Positions 35,598 to 44,123 are shown, counted from the stretch's first letter. The stretch: DNA of 64,000 nucleotides from RGIG3102 sp964369975 (GCA_964369975.1 CAYJFZ010000007.1:1-64000); one strand, 5' to 3'. Notes: generated by a model from the sequence alone, not told the origin. Made by a program: numbers and translations.

Positions 35598-35623
35598 GGG
35601 CTCGAAAACGGGCTTTTTCGCCA
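35598..35623 (+). repeat. Truncated tRNA-tail element, Leu copy 3
   Basis: GGGCTCGAAAACGGGCTTT is followed directly by TTCGCC, as if the middle of the element had been deleted between its two GGCTTT segments. The 35624-35784 sequence after it is AT-rich with nothing definable except the AAGGGGG ribosome binding site of the next gene. Confidence 0.7.
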
Positions 35624-35784
35624 TTTGCTAAAAAATATTTAGATAACCTTTGTGTGTTTTAATATTATTACCCTATCTTGCTTGAAATTATAAATTAATG
35701 AGGCTATAATAAACAGTAATAGACAAAAGTTAATAAGCTATAGCGATAATAGTATTGCTTATATATTTAAGGGGGATATACATT

Positions 35785-36123
35785 GTGGATGTTACAATAA
35801 AAGAGTTACAAGAATACTTACTTGAGCATTATAGAGATGGCGGAATAGATCAAAGTTTATTTATGAAGTTAGTCGAAGAAGTAGGGGAGGTAGCTGAAGT
35901 TTTAAACAAAAAAGCTGGAAGAAAAGCAAGTGATAATGAAGATTTAGAACTGCAGCTTGGCAAGGAGCTGGCAGATATTATTCATTATACTTTAGCTATT
36001 GCTGCTTTAAATGGAATTGAAATGAATGATATTATTATCAATAAAGATAAATCAGCAGCTATAAAATATAATCATAAAACAAATTTAGAGCAGTTTATTT
36101 TAAATAAGAATAATAAGGCATAA
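35785..36123 (+). CDS. MazG-like nucleotide pyrophosphohydrolase
   Basis: I place the start at GTG 35785, after TTAAGGGGGATATACATT; an in-frame upstream ATG lacks a ribosome binding site. The 112-residue product has the all-alpha NTP-PPase motif LVEEVGEVAEVLN followed by KELADIIHYTLAIA, which supply the EExxE and ExxD magnesium ligands. These proteins hydrolyse (d)NTPs to monophosphates in nucleotide-pool cleaning. This single-domain form is shorter than MazG. The gene stands alone after the tRNA-Leu tail array. Confidence 0.85.
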   Translation: MDVTIKELQEYLLEHYRDGGIDQSLFMKLVEEVGEVAEVLNKKAGRKASDNEDLELQLGKELADIIHYTLAIAALNGIEMNDIIINKDKSAAIKYNHKTNLEQFILNKNNKA

Positions 36124-36178
36124 ATAAAGCCTAAGTAAGCTCAGTGAAAAATCTTCATAAAATATAGGAGTAAATAAA

Positions 36179-36928
36179 ATGAATTATCAAGAAATAAATG
36201 CAAAAACCATAGATAAATGGGTAGAAAATGGCTGGGAATGGGGAATTCCTATAACTACCAAAGTTTACAAAGCTGCCTGTAATGGCGATTGGGGAGTGTA
36301 TCTTACTCCGACAAAAATAATGCCTCATGATTGGTTTCCAAAATCTATTGAAAATTTAAAAATTTTAGGACTTGCAAGTGGTGGTGGACAACAAATGCCC
36401 GTTTTTTCAGCATTAAAAGCAGATTGCACTGTTCTTGATTACTCCAAAAAGCAACTTGAATCTGAAAAAATGGTAGCAGAGCGTGAGGGGTATTCAATAA
36501 ATATTATTGAGTATGATATGTCAAAGCCACTACCTTTTGAAAACGAGTATTTTGATATAATATTTCACCCTGTATCCAATGTATATGTAGAAGATGTAAA
36601 ATCAATTTTCAAAGAGTGCTTTAGGATATTAAAAAAAGGTGGGATTTTAGTTTCTGGGTTGGATAATGCAATAAATTTTATAACTAATGATGAAACTACT
36701 ATCGAAAATACTCTTCCTTTTAACCCTTTAAAAAACGAAAAGCAAATGACTTTATTACAAAAAGATGATGATGGAGTGCAATTTTCGCATACTCTTGAGG
36801 AACAAATTGGTGGACAACTACAAGCAGGCTTTATTTTAACAGATATTTATGAAGATACAAATGGCTCAGGACGACTTCACGAATTAAATATCCCTTGTTT
36901 TTTTGCGACAAGAAGTATTAAGCCATAA
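36179..36928 (+). CDS. Class I SAM-dependent methyltransferase
   Basis: This 249-residue protein has the SAM-binding motif I LGLASGGGQQMP, motif II with CTVLDYSKKQLE (acidic loop Asp) and the post-motif FDIIFHPVSNVYVEDV. An ILKKGGILVSG segment follows. The N-terminus (WVENGWEWGIPI) is characteristic of a small-molecule methyltransferase group common in Firmicutes. The substrate is unknown. The ribosome binding site is ATAGGAGTAAATAAA. The DMT transporter gene follows after 47 nt. Confidence 0.88.
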   Translation: MNYQEINAKTIDKWVENGWEWGIPITTKVYKAACNGDWGVYLTPTKIMPHDWFPKSIENLKILGLASGGGQQMPVFSALKADCTVLDYSKKQLESEKMVAEREGYSINIIEYDMSKPLPFENEYFDIIFHPVSNVYVEDVKSIFKECFRILKKGGILVSGLDNAINFITNDETTIENTLPFNPLKNEKQMTLLQKDDDGVQFSHTLEEQIGGQLQAGFILTDIYEDTNGSGRLHELNIPCFFATRSIKP

Positions 36929-36975
36929 CCTTAAATATTAATAAAAAGAAATAAACTTTTGCAAGGAATAAAAAA

Positions 36976-37872
36976 ATGATGAAAAAAGCGTTAATTTATG
37001 GAATATTAAGCTCTATTTTCTTTTCGGTAACATTTGTTGTCAATCGAAGTATGCACTTAGAGGGCGGTTACTGGCTTTGGGGGGCAATATTAAGATATGT
37101 ATATATGCTTCCGCTGTTATTTATTATATTGTATAGGCAAAATAAGCTACAAGCAATTTTAAGTGAAATACGCCAAAATTTTAGTTTTTGGATAGTGTGG
37201 AGTACGGTAGGTTTTGGCTTATTTTATGCCCCACTTTCGCTTGCATCAGCTTATGGTGAGGCGTGGGTTGTGGCAAGTACATGGCAAATGACTATAGTTT
37301 GTGGAGTGCTACTCACACCCTTATTTGGTAAAAAAATACCTATAAAAAGTTTAATTATATCTTCTGTAATAATAGTAGGTGTTTTTGTTATGCAAATTGA
37401 AAATATGAATGTGGATAATATTAAAAACTTAGTTATGACGGTAGTGCCAATTTTAATAGCAGCTTTTGCTTACCCACTTGGTAACAGAAAAACTATGTCA
37501 AAATGCCCGCAAAATATAGATACAATACAAAGAATTTTTGCAATGACCTTATGTAGTATGCCTTTTTGGCTGCTTTGCAGTGCTTATGCTACTATAAAAG
37601 TAGGCTTGCCTACTACTGACCAACATATACTGTCTTTTTCAGTTGCATTGTTTTCAGGGGTTATAGCGACATTTTTGTTTTTTAAAGCGACAGATATGAC
37701 AAAGGATAACCCACGACATTTAGCAGTTATTGAAGCAACGCAATCAGGTGAGGTCATATTTTCACTTTTAGGTGGAGTACTTATTTTAGGGGATGGACTG
37801 CCAACTACTATTGGATTTATTGGCATAGCTATAATAATCATAGGTATGATAGCGCATAGTGTGATAGAATAA
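36976..37872 (+). CDS. DMT-superfamily exporter (EmrE/multidrug-resistance-like family)
   Basis: This 298-residue protein has ten membrane segments arranged as two five-helix halves, the DMT fold. Conserved features are the first-helix FSVTFVVNRSMHLEGGYWLWGAILRY and the second-half KATDMTKDNPRHLAVIEATQSGEV. This pattern fits the single-subunit multidrug efflux family rather than classical EamA. The ligand is unknown. It follows the methyltransferase gene and may share its transcript. Confidence 0.82.
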   Translation: MMKKALIYGILSSIFFSVTFVVNRSMHLEGGYWLWGAILRYVYMLPLLFIILYRQNKLQAILSEIRQNFSFWIVWSTVGFGLFYAPLSLASAYGEAWVVASTWQMTIVCGVLLTPLFGKKIPIKSLIISSVIIVGVFVMQIENMNVDNIKNLVMTVVPILIAAFAYPLGNRKTMSKCPQNIDTIQRIFAMTLCSMPFWLLCSAYATIKVGLPTTDQHILSFSVALFSGVIATFLFFKATDMTKDNPRHLAVIEATQSGEVIFSLLGGVLILGDGLPTTIGFIGIAIIIIGMIAHSVIE

Positions 37873-37982
37873 TTTAATTACTGTTCTGCTTATAGGCATA
37901 GCAGTAAAAACATATATTTTATTGCATATAGCTGATATAAGAATACCTGCATCGCAAGATGAGTGGGCTTAAGAAAATATTT

Positions 37983-38015
37983 AATAAGTGCTGTTTTTAC
38001 AGCACTTATTTTAAT
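37983..38015 (+). terminator. Hairpin with T-rich tail after the DMT gene
   Basis: AATAAGTGCTGT (37983-37994) and ACAGCACTTATT (37999-38010) form a 12-bp stem followed by TTAAT. It is about 110 nt after the DMT stop. Confidence 0.65.
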
Positions 38016-38112
38016 ATGCAGGTGTATTTTATAGATATAGTATTGCAAATTTCTTTAGTTTTTTCAATACTTGTCGATATATATTATAAGAATAAAAAAA
38101 GGAGGGGCGATT

Positions 38113-38739
38113 ATGAAAATAGAAAACGAAAAAAAATCAGTCAATGCTATTCATAAATTATATAGTGTAACTCAAGGTTTATATCAAAGCGAAAAAACTA
38201 AATCAAGTACAGATAAAGAAGCAGAAAATCAAGAGCAGCAAAATGAAAATAGAGAATCGTTTTTACCTTTTAAATTAGTGATAGATATTAACTTATGCGC
38301 TAAAAAAGATGCCCCAACTGGTATTTATATGGGCGAAAATAATAGTAAATTTAAAATATTAAGAAAAAACTATATAGAAAAAAACATTTCTCCAAACAGA
38401 AAGGCTGTAAAAGAAAAAATATTAGAAATTATAAAAACAGATATTAATAAAAAAAGGCAAGAGGGCTTTATTACTATTTCTAAAAAGAATTATAATTATA
38501 AAATTGCAACAGGCATAAAAAATGAAGTTATCGCAAAAATATATGATGAAAACAATGATTTAATGAGCCATTATGCAAATAATATGGGCTGGGTAGATGT
38601 GCAAACTAAATTAGAAAAAAGAGTATATAATGAAATGGGTATAGTTTACAGAGTAGCTTGGGATAAAACTCGTAAAGAGCAAAATTTAGATATAAATCCT
38701 ATAAATGCACAAAATAAAAATATTAATATGAAAGTTTGA
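38113..38739 (+). CDS. Conserved-looking soluble protein of unknown function
   Basis: The ATG at 38113 follows AAAGGAGGGGCGATT, an excellent ribosome binding site; an upstream in-frame ATG at 38071 has none. The 208-residue product is lysine- and asparagine-rich and has no signal or membrane segment. It has a low-complexity polar stretch (residues 27-50) and then a globular part containing LVIDINLCAKKDAPTGIYMG and IYDENNDLMSHYANNMGWVD. I do not recognise the family. It lies alone between two terminators. Confidence 0.65.
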   Translation: MKIENEKKSVNAIHKLYSVTQGLYQSEKTKSSTDKEAENQEQQNENRESFLPFKLVIDINLCAKKDAPTGIYMGENNSKFKILRKNYIEKNISPNRKAVKEKILEIIKTDINKKRQEGFITISKKNYNYKIATGIKNEVIAKIYDENNDLMSHYANNMGWVDVQTKLEKRVYNEMGIVYRVAWDKTRKEQNLDINPINAQNKNINMKV

Positions 38740-38833
38740 TAAAAAAATACTCAATGTAATCCAAATGTAACAATCTATATGTATAATGTTATTTTAGTAG
38801 GATAAACTTTCTACTTAAGAAAGGTATTTTTTA

Positions 38834-39265
38834 ATGAACTTATTAGATGTTGCAATAGCAATTTTTATATTGTTAGAATTTTTTAATGTTTTAATTATAT
38901 ATTTTAAGCCTGATTTTAAATATGGTAACGGTATGGTAGTATTTAAACACTGGCATATGGCAAAAAGCGATGAAAATAATTTTCTTTTTGTAAAATATAT
39001 GGCAAGCTGGGTAGCAGGCACAAAATTAATATTTATAGTTTTACTTTTAGTAATTCTATTTACTGCAAGTGAAGAAACAAAACTTTATGCAATTATTTTT
39101 ATGATTCCTGCTGTGGCTACATTTTATATAGGTTTATTTCCTTTAATAGAAAGATTAGATAAAAACGGACAAATTCAGCCCAAAGGATATTCTAAAACAT
39201 TATTTTTTATGATAACAGGCTTTATTGTTATGTTTATAATAGCTTTAGCTGCTTACTTGATATAG
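38834..39265 (+). CDS. Four-helix membrane protein of unknown function
   Basis: The 143-residue product has hydrophobic segments near residues 5-25, 58-78, 84-104 and 119-142. A charged stretch (KHWHMAKSDENNFL) lies between helices one and two. The ribosome binding site AAGAAAGGTATTTTTT is spaced normally. I recognise no family. A strong terminator follows. Confidence 0.65.
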   Translation: MNLLDVAIAIFILLEFFNVLIIYFKPDFKYGNGMVVFKHWHMAKSDENNFLFVKYMASWVAGTKLIFIVLLLVILFTASEETKLYAIIFMIPAVATFYIGLFPLIERLDKNGQIQPKGYSKTLFFMITGFIVMFIIALAAYLI

Positions 39266-39285
39266 TCTAACACATTTTTTTAACA

Positions 39286-39326
39286 AATACCCCATTTTGA
39301 AGCTCAAAATGGGGTGTATTTTTTAC
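39286..39326 (+). terminator. Terminator after the 39265 gene
   Basis: CCCCATTTTGA (39290-39300), loop AGC, TCAAAATGGGG (39304-39314), then TGTATTTTTT. Confidence 0.9.
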
Positions 39327-39393
39327 TAAATTATTAACAAGTGCAAGTAAATGAAAAATCGGTTATGAAACTGTTAGGCTTTGGTGATATCGA

Positions 39394-39422
39394 TTGACAC
39401 AAATTCCTAAAAATGTTAATAT
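39394..39422 (+). promoter_or_regulatory. Promoter of the PspA operon
   Basis: Consensus -35 TTGACA (39394-39399), 17-nt spacer, -10 TAATAT (39417-39422). Confidence 0.8.
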
Positions 39423-39431
39423 ATAAGCATA

Positions 39432-39445
39432 AAGCTTATAAGCTT
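39432..39445. promoter_or_regulatory. 14-bp perfect palindrome at the expected transcription start of the PspA operon
   Basis: AAGCTTATAAGCTT lies 10 nt after the -10 element, so a protein bound there would block initiation. It is an operator candidate. Confidence 0.5.
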
Positions 39446-39480
39446 AAAAAGAAGAAGCTAATATATTTTAGGGGGTTTTT

Positions 39481-39681
39481 ATGGGAGTTATTACATTTTT
39501 GGCAATAGGTGCAGTTATAGTTATAGTAGGCTTATTAGCCCTTGCATTTTTCAGCACTCGTGCTTACAAAAATCAAGAAAGGCAAAAAAAGACTGAGGAA
39601 TTTTTATCAAAGCCTATTGAAAAACTTTCCGTTGACCCAGTAGAAGAGTTAGCAAAAAAATATGAAAATATAGACGATTAG
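39481..39681 (+). CDS. Small single-pass membrane protein encoded with PspA
   Basis: This 66-residue protein has one N-terminal membrane helix (VITFLAIGAVIVIVGLLALAFF) and a charged cytoplasmic tail ending EELAKKYENIDD. The ribosome binding site TAGGGGG precedes the ATG. The gap to pspA is 12 nt and contains GAAGGAG, so both are co-translated. It may anchor PspA to the membrane, by analogy with small Psp partners. I recognise no named family. Confidence 0.7.
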   Translation: MGVITFLAIGAVIVIVGLLALAFFSTRAYKNQERQKKTEEFLSKPIEKLSVDPVEELAKKYENIDD

Positions 39682-39693
39682 AAGGAGACAAAC

Positions 39694-40371
39694 ATGGGAA
39701 TTTTTACAAGATTTAAAGACATTATTTCAGCAAACATCAACGATTTATTAGATAAAGCTGAAAATCCAGCAAAAATGATTGATGAGTACTTAAGACAAGC
39801 AGTAGAGGATTTAGAAGCTGTAAAAGATGAAACAGCAGGCATTATAGCTGATGAGAAAAAAGCAAAAAGAGAGCTTGAAGAAAACACAGCTGAAATCGAA
39901 AGATACACTTCACTTGCTCAAAAAGCAGTAGAAGCTGGTAATGATGAAGATGCAAAAGCATTCATCACTAAAAAACAAGAACTTGCAAAATTAAATGTAA
40001 CACTAACAACAGCATTTAAAACAGCTCACGATAACGCTGTTAAAATGCGTCAGTTACACGATAAATTATCACAAGATATTAAAACACTAACTTCTCGCAG
40101 AGATGAAATCAAAGCAAAAGTTAAAATTGCACAAACTCAAGAGAAAATCAATGAATTAGGAAGCAGTGCGGCTGATTTTGATGCAACAATGGGCGCAATA
40201 GCAAGAATGGAAGAAAAAGCAAATCGCCTATTAGATAAATCACAAGCTATGGCTGAACTTGATGAAGTGATAAAAGATGATGTTACTTCTTTAGAAGAAA
40301 AATACGAAGGTGTTAATGATAAAAGCGTTGATGATGAATTAGCGGCGCTAAAGGCATCTTTAGGAAAATAA
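39694..40371 (+). CDS. pspA: PspA/IM30-family membrane-stress protein
   Basis: This 225-residue protein is almost entirely alpha-helical coiled coil. The N-terminal amphipathic helix MGIFTRFKDIISANINDLLD binds membranes, and PAKMIDEYLRQAVEDLEAVKDE is the family signature. It forms ESCRT-III-like assemblies on damaged membranes. The protein is shorter at the C-terminus than plant Vipp1. It follows a small membrane protein and is controlled by a clean promoter with a palindrome at the start site. Confidence 0.93.
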   Translation: MGIFTRFKDIISANINDLLDKAENPAKMIDEYLRQAVEDLEAVKDETAGIIADEKKAKRELEENTAEIERYTSLAQKAVEAGNDEDAKAFITKKQELAKLNVTLTTAFKTAHDNAVKMRQLHDKLSQDIKTLTSRRDEIKAKVKIAQTQEKINELGSSAADFDATMGAIARMEEKANRLLDKSQAMAELDEVIKDDVTSLEEKYEGVNDKSVDDELAALKASLGK

Positions 40372-40381
40372 TATACTTAAA

Positions 40382-40409
40382 AAAAGAGCTGTATTTTACA
40401 GCTCTTTTT
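40382..40409 (+). terminator. Terminator of the PspA operon
   Basis: AAAAGAGCTGT, loop ATTTT, ACAGCTCTTTTT. Confidence 0.9.
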
Positions 40410-40415
40410 AATTGC

Positions 40416-40444
40416 TTGCATAGTTTTTATTTTTAAGTTATAAT
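40416..40444 (+). promoter_or_regulatory. Promoter of the 40488 membrane glycosyltransferase gene
   Basis: -35 TTGCAT (40416-40421), 17-nt spacer, -10 TATAAT (40439-40444). It sits directly after the pspA terminator. Confidence 0.75.
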
Positions 40445-40487
40445 TATATTCAAATTGTATATAAAATTTTTTGGAGATATAGTGTTT

Positions 40488-41882
40488 ATGAACGATAAAA
40501 TTAAATTTAAAAATATTGAAAAAATAGCCTTTGCTGTTTTTTTTGTGTTTATATATTTTTTTACTTACCATCCTGATATACACGAGACAGCAAACCATAG
40601 TTTTTTGTTTTTAGAAAGTATATTCACAGGTAATGTATTTGATTTTTATAACTATGTTCAATCAAAACCGCTTGATTTATACTATGTAAACAATGCGCAT
40701 TATAATATTTTAACTTATGTTGTTTTTGGTATTTGGCAACTACCTATTTATATAATTACTAAATTATTTTCTCTTAATATTAATGAAATGCTCTTACTAT
40801 ACTATACAAAAGCATTATCAGTAGCTTTTTATGTTGGCTGTGGGTATTTAATTAAAAAGATATGTGAAGAATTAAACATTTCAAAACAAGCATCTTTTAT
40901 AGCTGCATTGTTTTTCTTATTTAATCCTATATCTTTTTTTTCAGCAGTAGTTATGGGCCAATATGATACTCTATGCTTATTTTTCCTTTTAGGAGCAGTT
41001 TATTACTACTTAAAAGGTGATATAAAGAAATTTAGTATTTTAATAGGTATCGGTGGTGTTTTTAAATTTTTTGCATATTTGATTTTCATTCCGCTTTTAC
41101 TATTAAAAGAGAAAAAAATATTTAATATATTAAAGCATTTACTACTGTCCTTATGGATTTATATTCCTACTACGATATTGTATTTTGGCAGAACAGGCAA
41201 CGCCTCACTATTTACAAAAATGATGTTTGAGAGGATTTTATCTCCTACAATTACAACAACCTTTGAGCCTGTTTCAGTATTCTTATTAAGTTTTGTTTTT
41301 ATCTGTGTATTTTGCTATTTTTACTCAAAAGAAGAAAACATAAAAACTATGAGCATATATTTATCCTTAGTACTTTTTGTAATGCTATTTTACGGCATTT
41401 ATTGGCATCCACAGTGGCTCATTTTATTAATGCCTTTTTTTGTAATAACAACATTTATGCAAAAAAACAAAGTCGTTTATTGGTATATAGATATAGCGTT
41501 TTGTTTTGGCTTTTTTATGAGTATATTTAGAGAGTTTCCTTTATATTTTGGCACTTCGGTTTTATCAAATAGCCTTATAGGTAAAGCAATGTTTCAAAAT
41601 GTAGCTGGTAGTGAAATTGTTTCTTTGAGTAGTTTAGTTTTTTCAAGAATACCATTTTATGATAATATCGTTCCCGTTATTTTAACGGCGGCCTTATTTT
41701 TAAATGTAATTTTTAAATTACCAATTAATAATATAAGTCTATCTGATAGGATAACAAATCTTGAATTATATGATAAATTTTCTTATAAAACAGTTATGTA
41801 CACTATATTTTTTATAGGTTTTATATGCTTTTGGTTTGTTCCTGTTTTTTTAGAATGTCTAAACTCATTTAAGATTATCTAA
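40488..41882 (+). CDS. Polytopic GT-C-type glycosyltransferase, PIG-M/GT87-like
   Basis: The ATG at 40488 follows TTTGGAGATATAGTGTTT. The 464-residue product has about ten to twelve membrane helices. Characteristic segments are FYYHPDI-like TYHPDIHETA early (acidic loop) and VVMGQYDTLCLFFLLGAVYY with the GQYD motif typical of PIG-M-like mannosyltransferases. YGIYWHPQWLILLMPFF lies late in the protein. Such enzymes use lipid-linked sugars outside the membrane. The acceptor is unknown. The alpha/beta-hydrolase gene starts 10 nt downstream. Confidence 0.78.
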   Translation: MNDKIKFKNIEKIAFAVFFVFIYFFTYHPDIHETANHSFLFLESIFTGNVFDFYNYVQSKPLDLYYVNNAHYNILTYVVFGIWQLPIYIITKLFSLNINEMLLLYYTKALSVAFYVGCGYLIKKICEELNISKQASFIAALFFLFNPISFFSAVVMGQYDTLCLFFLLGAVYYYLKGDIKKFSILIGIGGVFKFFAYLIFIPLLLLKEKKIFNILKHLLLSLWIYIPTTILYFGRTGNASLFTKMMFERILSPTITTTFEPVSVFLLSFVFICVFCYFYSKEENIKTMSIYLSLVLFVMLFYGIYWHPQWLILLMPFFVITTFMQKNKVVYWYIDIAFCFGFFMSIFREFPLYFGTSVLSNSLIGKAMFQNVAGSEIVSLSSLVFSRIPFYDNIVPVILTAALFLNVIFKLPINNISLSDRITNLELYDKFSYKTVMYTIFFIGFICFWFVPVFLECLNSFKII

Positions 41883-41892
41883 GGAGAATTTT

Positions 41893-42780
41893 ATGCTTAT
41901 TTTTGCTATTGTTATTTTTGTTTTAATCATTGTAGTTTTATTATATACAAGCTATAAAATATGCGATTTGACTTATAGCCCGAATACCTTATCATATGAT
42001 GACACAATAAAAGAATTCAAAAAAATAAATATTGAAATTCCTAAATTAGAAGATTATGCTTTTGAAGATATAAGTATAAAATCAGATTATGGCTATGATT
42101 TAAAGGCAAGATGGCTAAGAGCTAAGAACTCAAAAAAAGTAGTGATCTTAGTACATGGATTTTCGATTAATATGATAGCTTCTTTAAGGTATATAGATAT
42201 TTTTACTAACAAAGGCTACAATGTTTTAATGTACGATCATCGCTTTCACGGCCAAAGCGGAGGAGAATTTTGTTCAATGGGCTACTATGAAAAATTCGAC
42301 TTAGTAAAATGTATTGACTGGGCAGAAAAAGAAGTGGGCAAAGAAGCTGTCATCGGCTTACACGGTGAGTCTATGGGAGGGGCAACTTGCCTTTTAGCAG
42401 CGGCAATAGACAATAGGGTTTCTTTTGTAATAGCAGACTGTGCATATAAAGATTTTTATACAGAAGCAAAGTTTCAGCTAAAAAAAATGTCAAGAGCCTA
42501 TCTTGCGCCCTTTGTTAATTTAATGAGTAAAATTAAATTATCGCATAGCTATAAAGATATTTCGCCAATAGCTACAATAAATGATATAAAGGCTAAAGTG
42601 CTTTTTATTCACGGCGATATAGATGAAGTAACACAGACGAGTGATTCAACTGATATGTATAATGCTTTTAAAGGTCAAAAAGAAATATTTATTGCTAAAA
42701 ACACAAAGCACGGCATGACAATACATAATCACAAAAAAGAATACTATGATACAGTGTATAGATTTTTAAACGAAGAATAA
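41893..42780 (+). CDS. Membrane-anchored alpha/beta hydrolase
   Basis: This 295-residue protein has an N-terminal membrane helix (MLIFAIVIFVLIIVVLLYTS). The hydrolase domain has VILVHGFS (oxyanion loop), GLHGESMGG (nucleophile elbow), IHGDIDEVT (acid) and TKHGMT (base histidine). The order fits the serine aminopeptidase-like S9/S33 group common in Firmicutes. The substrate is unknown; thioesters or peptides are usual guesses. It is co-transcribed with the membrane glycosyltransferase upstream. Confidence 0.85.
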   Translation: MLIFAIVIFVLIIVVLLYTSYKICDLTYSPNTLSYDDTIKEFKKINIEIPKLEDYAFEDISIKSDYGYDLKARWLRAKNSKKVVILVHGFSINMIASLRYIDIFTNKGYNVLMYDHRFHGQSGGEFCSMGYYEKFDLVKCIDWAEKEVGKEAVIGLHGESMGGATCLLAAAIDNRVSFVIADCAYKDFYTEAKFQLKKMSRAYLAPFVNLMSKIKLSHSYKDISPIATINDIKAKVLFIHGDIDEVTQTSDSTDMYNAFKGQKEIFIAKNTKHGMTIHNHKKEYYDTVYRFLNEE

Positions 42781-42781
42781 A

Positions 42782-42811
42782 AAAAGAGATGTTAATTTTA
42801 ACATCTCTTTT
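42782..42811. terminator. Bidirectional terminator after the hydrolase gene
   Basis: AAAGAGATGTTA and TAACATCTCTTT form the stem, with A-rich and T-rich flanks. It lies between converging genes. Confidence 0.9.
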
Positions 42812-42815
42812 TAAA

Positions 42816-43355
42816 TTAATTTAGCTTATTAAAGAATGATTTTTTTGATATTGAGGATAAATTATCATACTCTTTATTATTATATTCACTTGCTGTTTCT
42901 ATAACTTCATCAAAAGTTTTTACAACATTTACGATACTATATTTATCAAGTACATCTTTTAAAAATCTTTCAGTACTGTATAAATTGACAAAGTGATGAA
43001 TTAAAAAATACAACTCATTTGCAGGAATAAGATTCTTATAATCCTCAGTTTGTAAATTGTCAAAGGCCTCAAAATATAACTTGCCTTTTAATTCTTCTCT
43101 TATTTTCATTCTTAAAGTATAAACATCAAAAACAAGTGAATGTTTATATTTTATATATTCTGTTGCAAAGAAATTATCTTTGCCAAAAAATTGTAAAGTG
43201 TCTCCGTTTTTATTTATTAAAACCACAGCATCAAAAACTCCGTTTGATACATAAGAGATTAAATCTTCAATTAACTCGGTTGTTTTTTCCTTTGAAGATT
43301 CTGTTGGGGCAATAAAAACTTTCAACACTTTATCGCCTTCGATTTTATATAACAT
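42816..43355 (-). CDS. Soluble protein of unknown function
   Basis: This 179-residue protein has no signal or membrane segment. It starts with alternating beta/alpha segments (KVLKVFIAPTES and FDAVVLINKNGDTLQFFG) and continues as mostly helical with many aromatic residues. I do not recognise it. The ribosome binding site is GGAGGAAACTAA. It is 64 nt downstream of the flavin-reductase gene on the same strand and may be co-transcribed. Confidence 0.65.
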   Translation of the reverse strand: MLYKIEGDKVLKVFIAPTESSKEKTTELIEDLISYVSNGVFDAVVLINKNGDTLQFFGKDNFFATEYIKYKHSLVFDVYTLRMKIREELKGKLYFEAFDNLQTEDYKNLIPANELYFLIHHFVNLYSTERFLKDVLDKYSIVNVVKTFDEVIETASEYNNKEYDNLSSISKKSFFNKLN

Positions 43356-43419
43356 TTAGTTTCCTCCAAAAGTTAATAGGAAAATGTTAGATAATTAATT
43401 TGTAAAAATTAAACTATGA

Positions 43420-43947
43420 TTATTCTTCTTCGATTATATAAGCATTAACTATTTCTCCGTAATAAACGGTGTGTAGATCTCTTTTATTTTCATTTTCTAT
43501 AGGGTAAAACTTTTCTAAGTTTTCTTTTGATATAGCACTTTCATCTTGCTCTTTGGTATAAATTACCTTACACTCTAAAGTTAGTGGGAATTCCTGAATC
43601 CCAGGAACAGATACAACACTTGATGGATGGGCAGATAAATTAAGCTCTTTTAATTTATCTATATCTCTGCCTGATTTTGTACCTGCAGTTGAAAGTGTCT
43701 TTTTATCGTAGTTAGCGATGGGGATATTTATAGTAAACTCTAAATTTTTATTAAGCAACTCTTTAGTATATCTACTTTCTCTTACATAAGCGATAAATAT
43801 TGGTTTGTTCCACTGTATTCCCAAACTCCCCCAAGAAATAGTCATAGTATTTACGCTATCACCTGCTTTAGTAGTCATTAAAACGCCTGTTTTAAGTGCC
43901 GTTAGTATTTGAGTTGAATACTCTAATACATCAATTTTCTTTTCCAT
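43420..43947 (-). CDS. Flavin reductase-like FMN-binding protein
   Basis: This 175-residue protein has the flavin-reductase split-barrel pattern: GVLMTTKAGDSVNTMTISWGSLG, then KPIFIAYVRESRYTKELL, then FTINIPIANYDKKTLSTAGTKSGRDIDK. These segments form the FMN site. Members reduce flavins or act as small redox proteins in anaerobes. An alternative is a pyridoxamine-oxidase-like FMN protein without catalysis. The ribosome binding site is AGAGGTATTTTT. Confidence 0.88.
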   Translation of the reverse strand: MEKKIDVLEYSTQILTALKTGVLMTTKAGDSVNTMTISWGSLGIQWNKPIFIAYVRESRYTKELLNKNLEFTINIPIANYDKKTLSTAGTKSGRDIDKLKELNLSAHPSSVVSVPGIQEFPLTLECKVIYTKEQDESAISKENLEKFYPIENENKRDLHTVYYGEIVNAYIIEEE

Positions 43948-44066
43948 AAAAATACCTCTTTATAAATATTCATTGTACTATAAATTATATAACAAGAAAA
44001 ATAAAAAGTAAAGTATGATGTATGGCTATTTATAAGGAGTATTTTAATAAATTGTAAATAAATTAT

Positions 44067-44095
44067 TTGAAATTAATAAGACAATAAGTTATAAT
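44067..44095 (+). promoter_or_regulatory. Promoter of the GNAT gene at 44124
   Basis: -35 TTGAAA (44067-44072), 17-nt spacer, -10 TATAAT (44090-44095). Confidence 0.7.
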
Positions 44096-44123
44096 ATTAC
44101 TAAAAAGAGTAAGGGGAAATGAA

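Larger units (their letters stand above)
35270..35623 (+). repeat. tRNA-Leu tail array: tandem units of tRNA 3' end, terminator remnant and palindromic element
   Basis: After the tRNA and its terminator come units of about 132-133 bp. Each holds a 77-78 nt imperfect palindrome whose 3' end merges into a copy of the tRNA 3' portion. That copy (CGAGCCCGGCCACCG or CGAGCCCGGCTACCG) then diverges to ACTGCAAATA where the tRNA has GTACCAAATA. The retained 3' half of the terminator (GGAGTGCTACTTATTTTTTT) follows. The terminator 5' arm and the CCA are lost in the copies. There are two full palindromes and one truncated. The same core follows tRNA-Gln at 60.8-61.1 kb. Confidence 0.9.

Noticed and set aside
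35365..35631. Open frame of 88 codons encoding two similar peptides with FFAKKRAR
   Set aside because: It lies wholly inside the tRNA-Leu tail array. Its internal duplication is just the repeat unit, there is no ribosome binding site, and it crosses hairpins and terminators.
37959..38156. 65-codon frame before the 38113 gene
   Set aside because: It spans a hairpin and runs into the 38113 gene in another frame; the real start has a strong ribosome binding site at 38098-38105.
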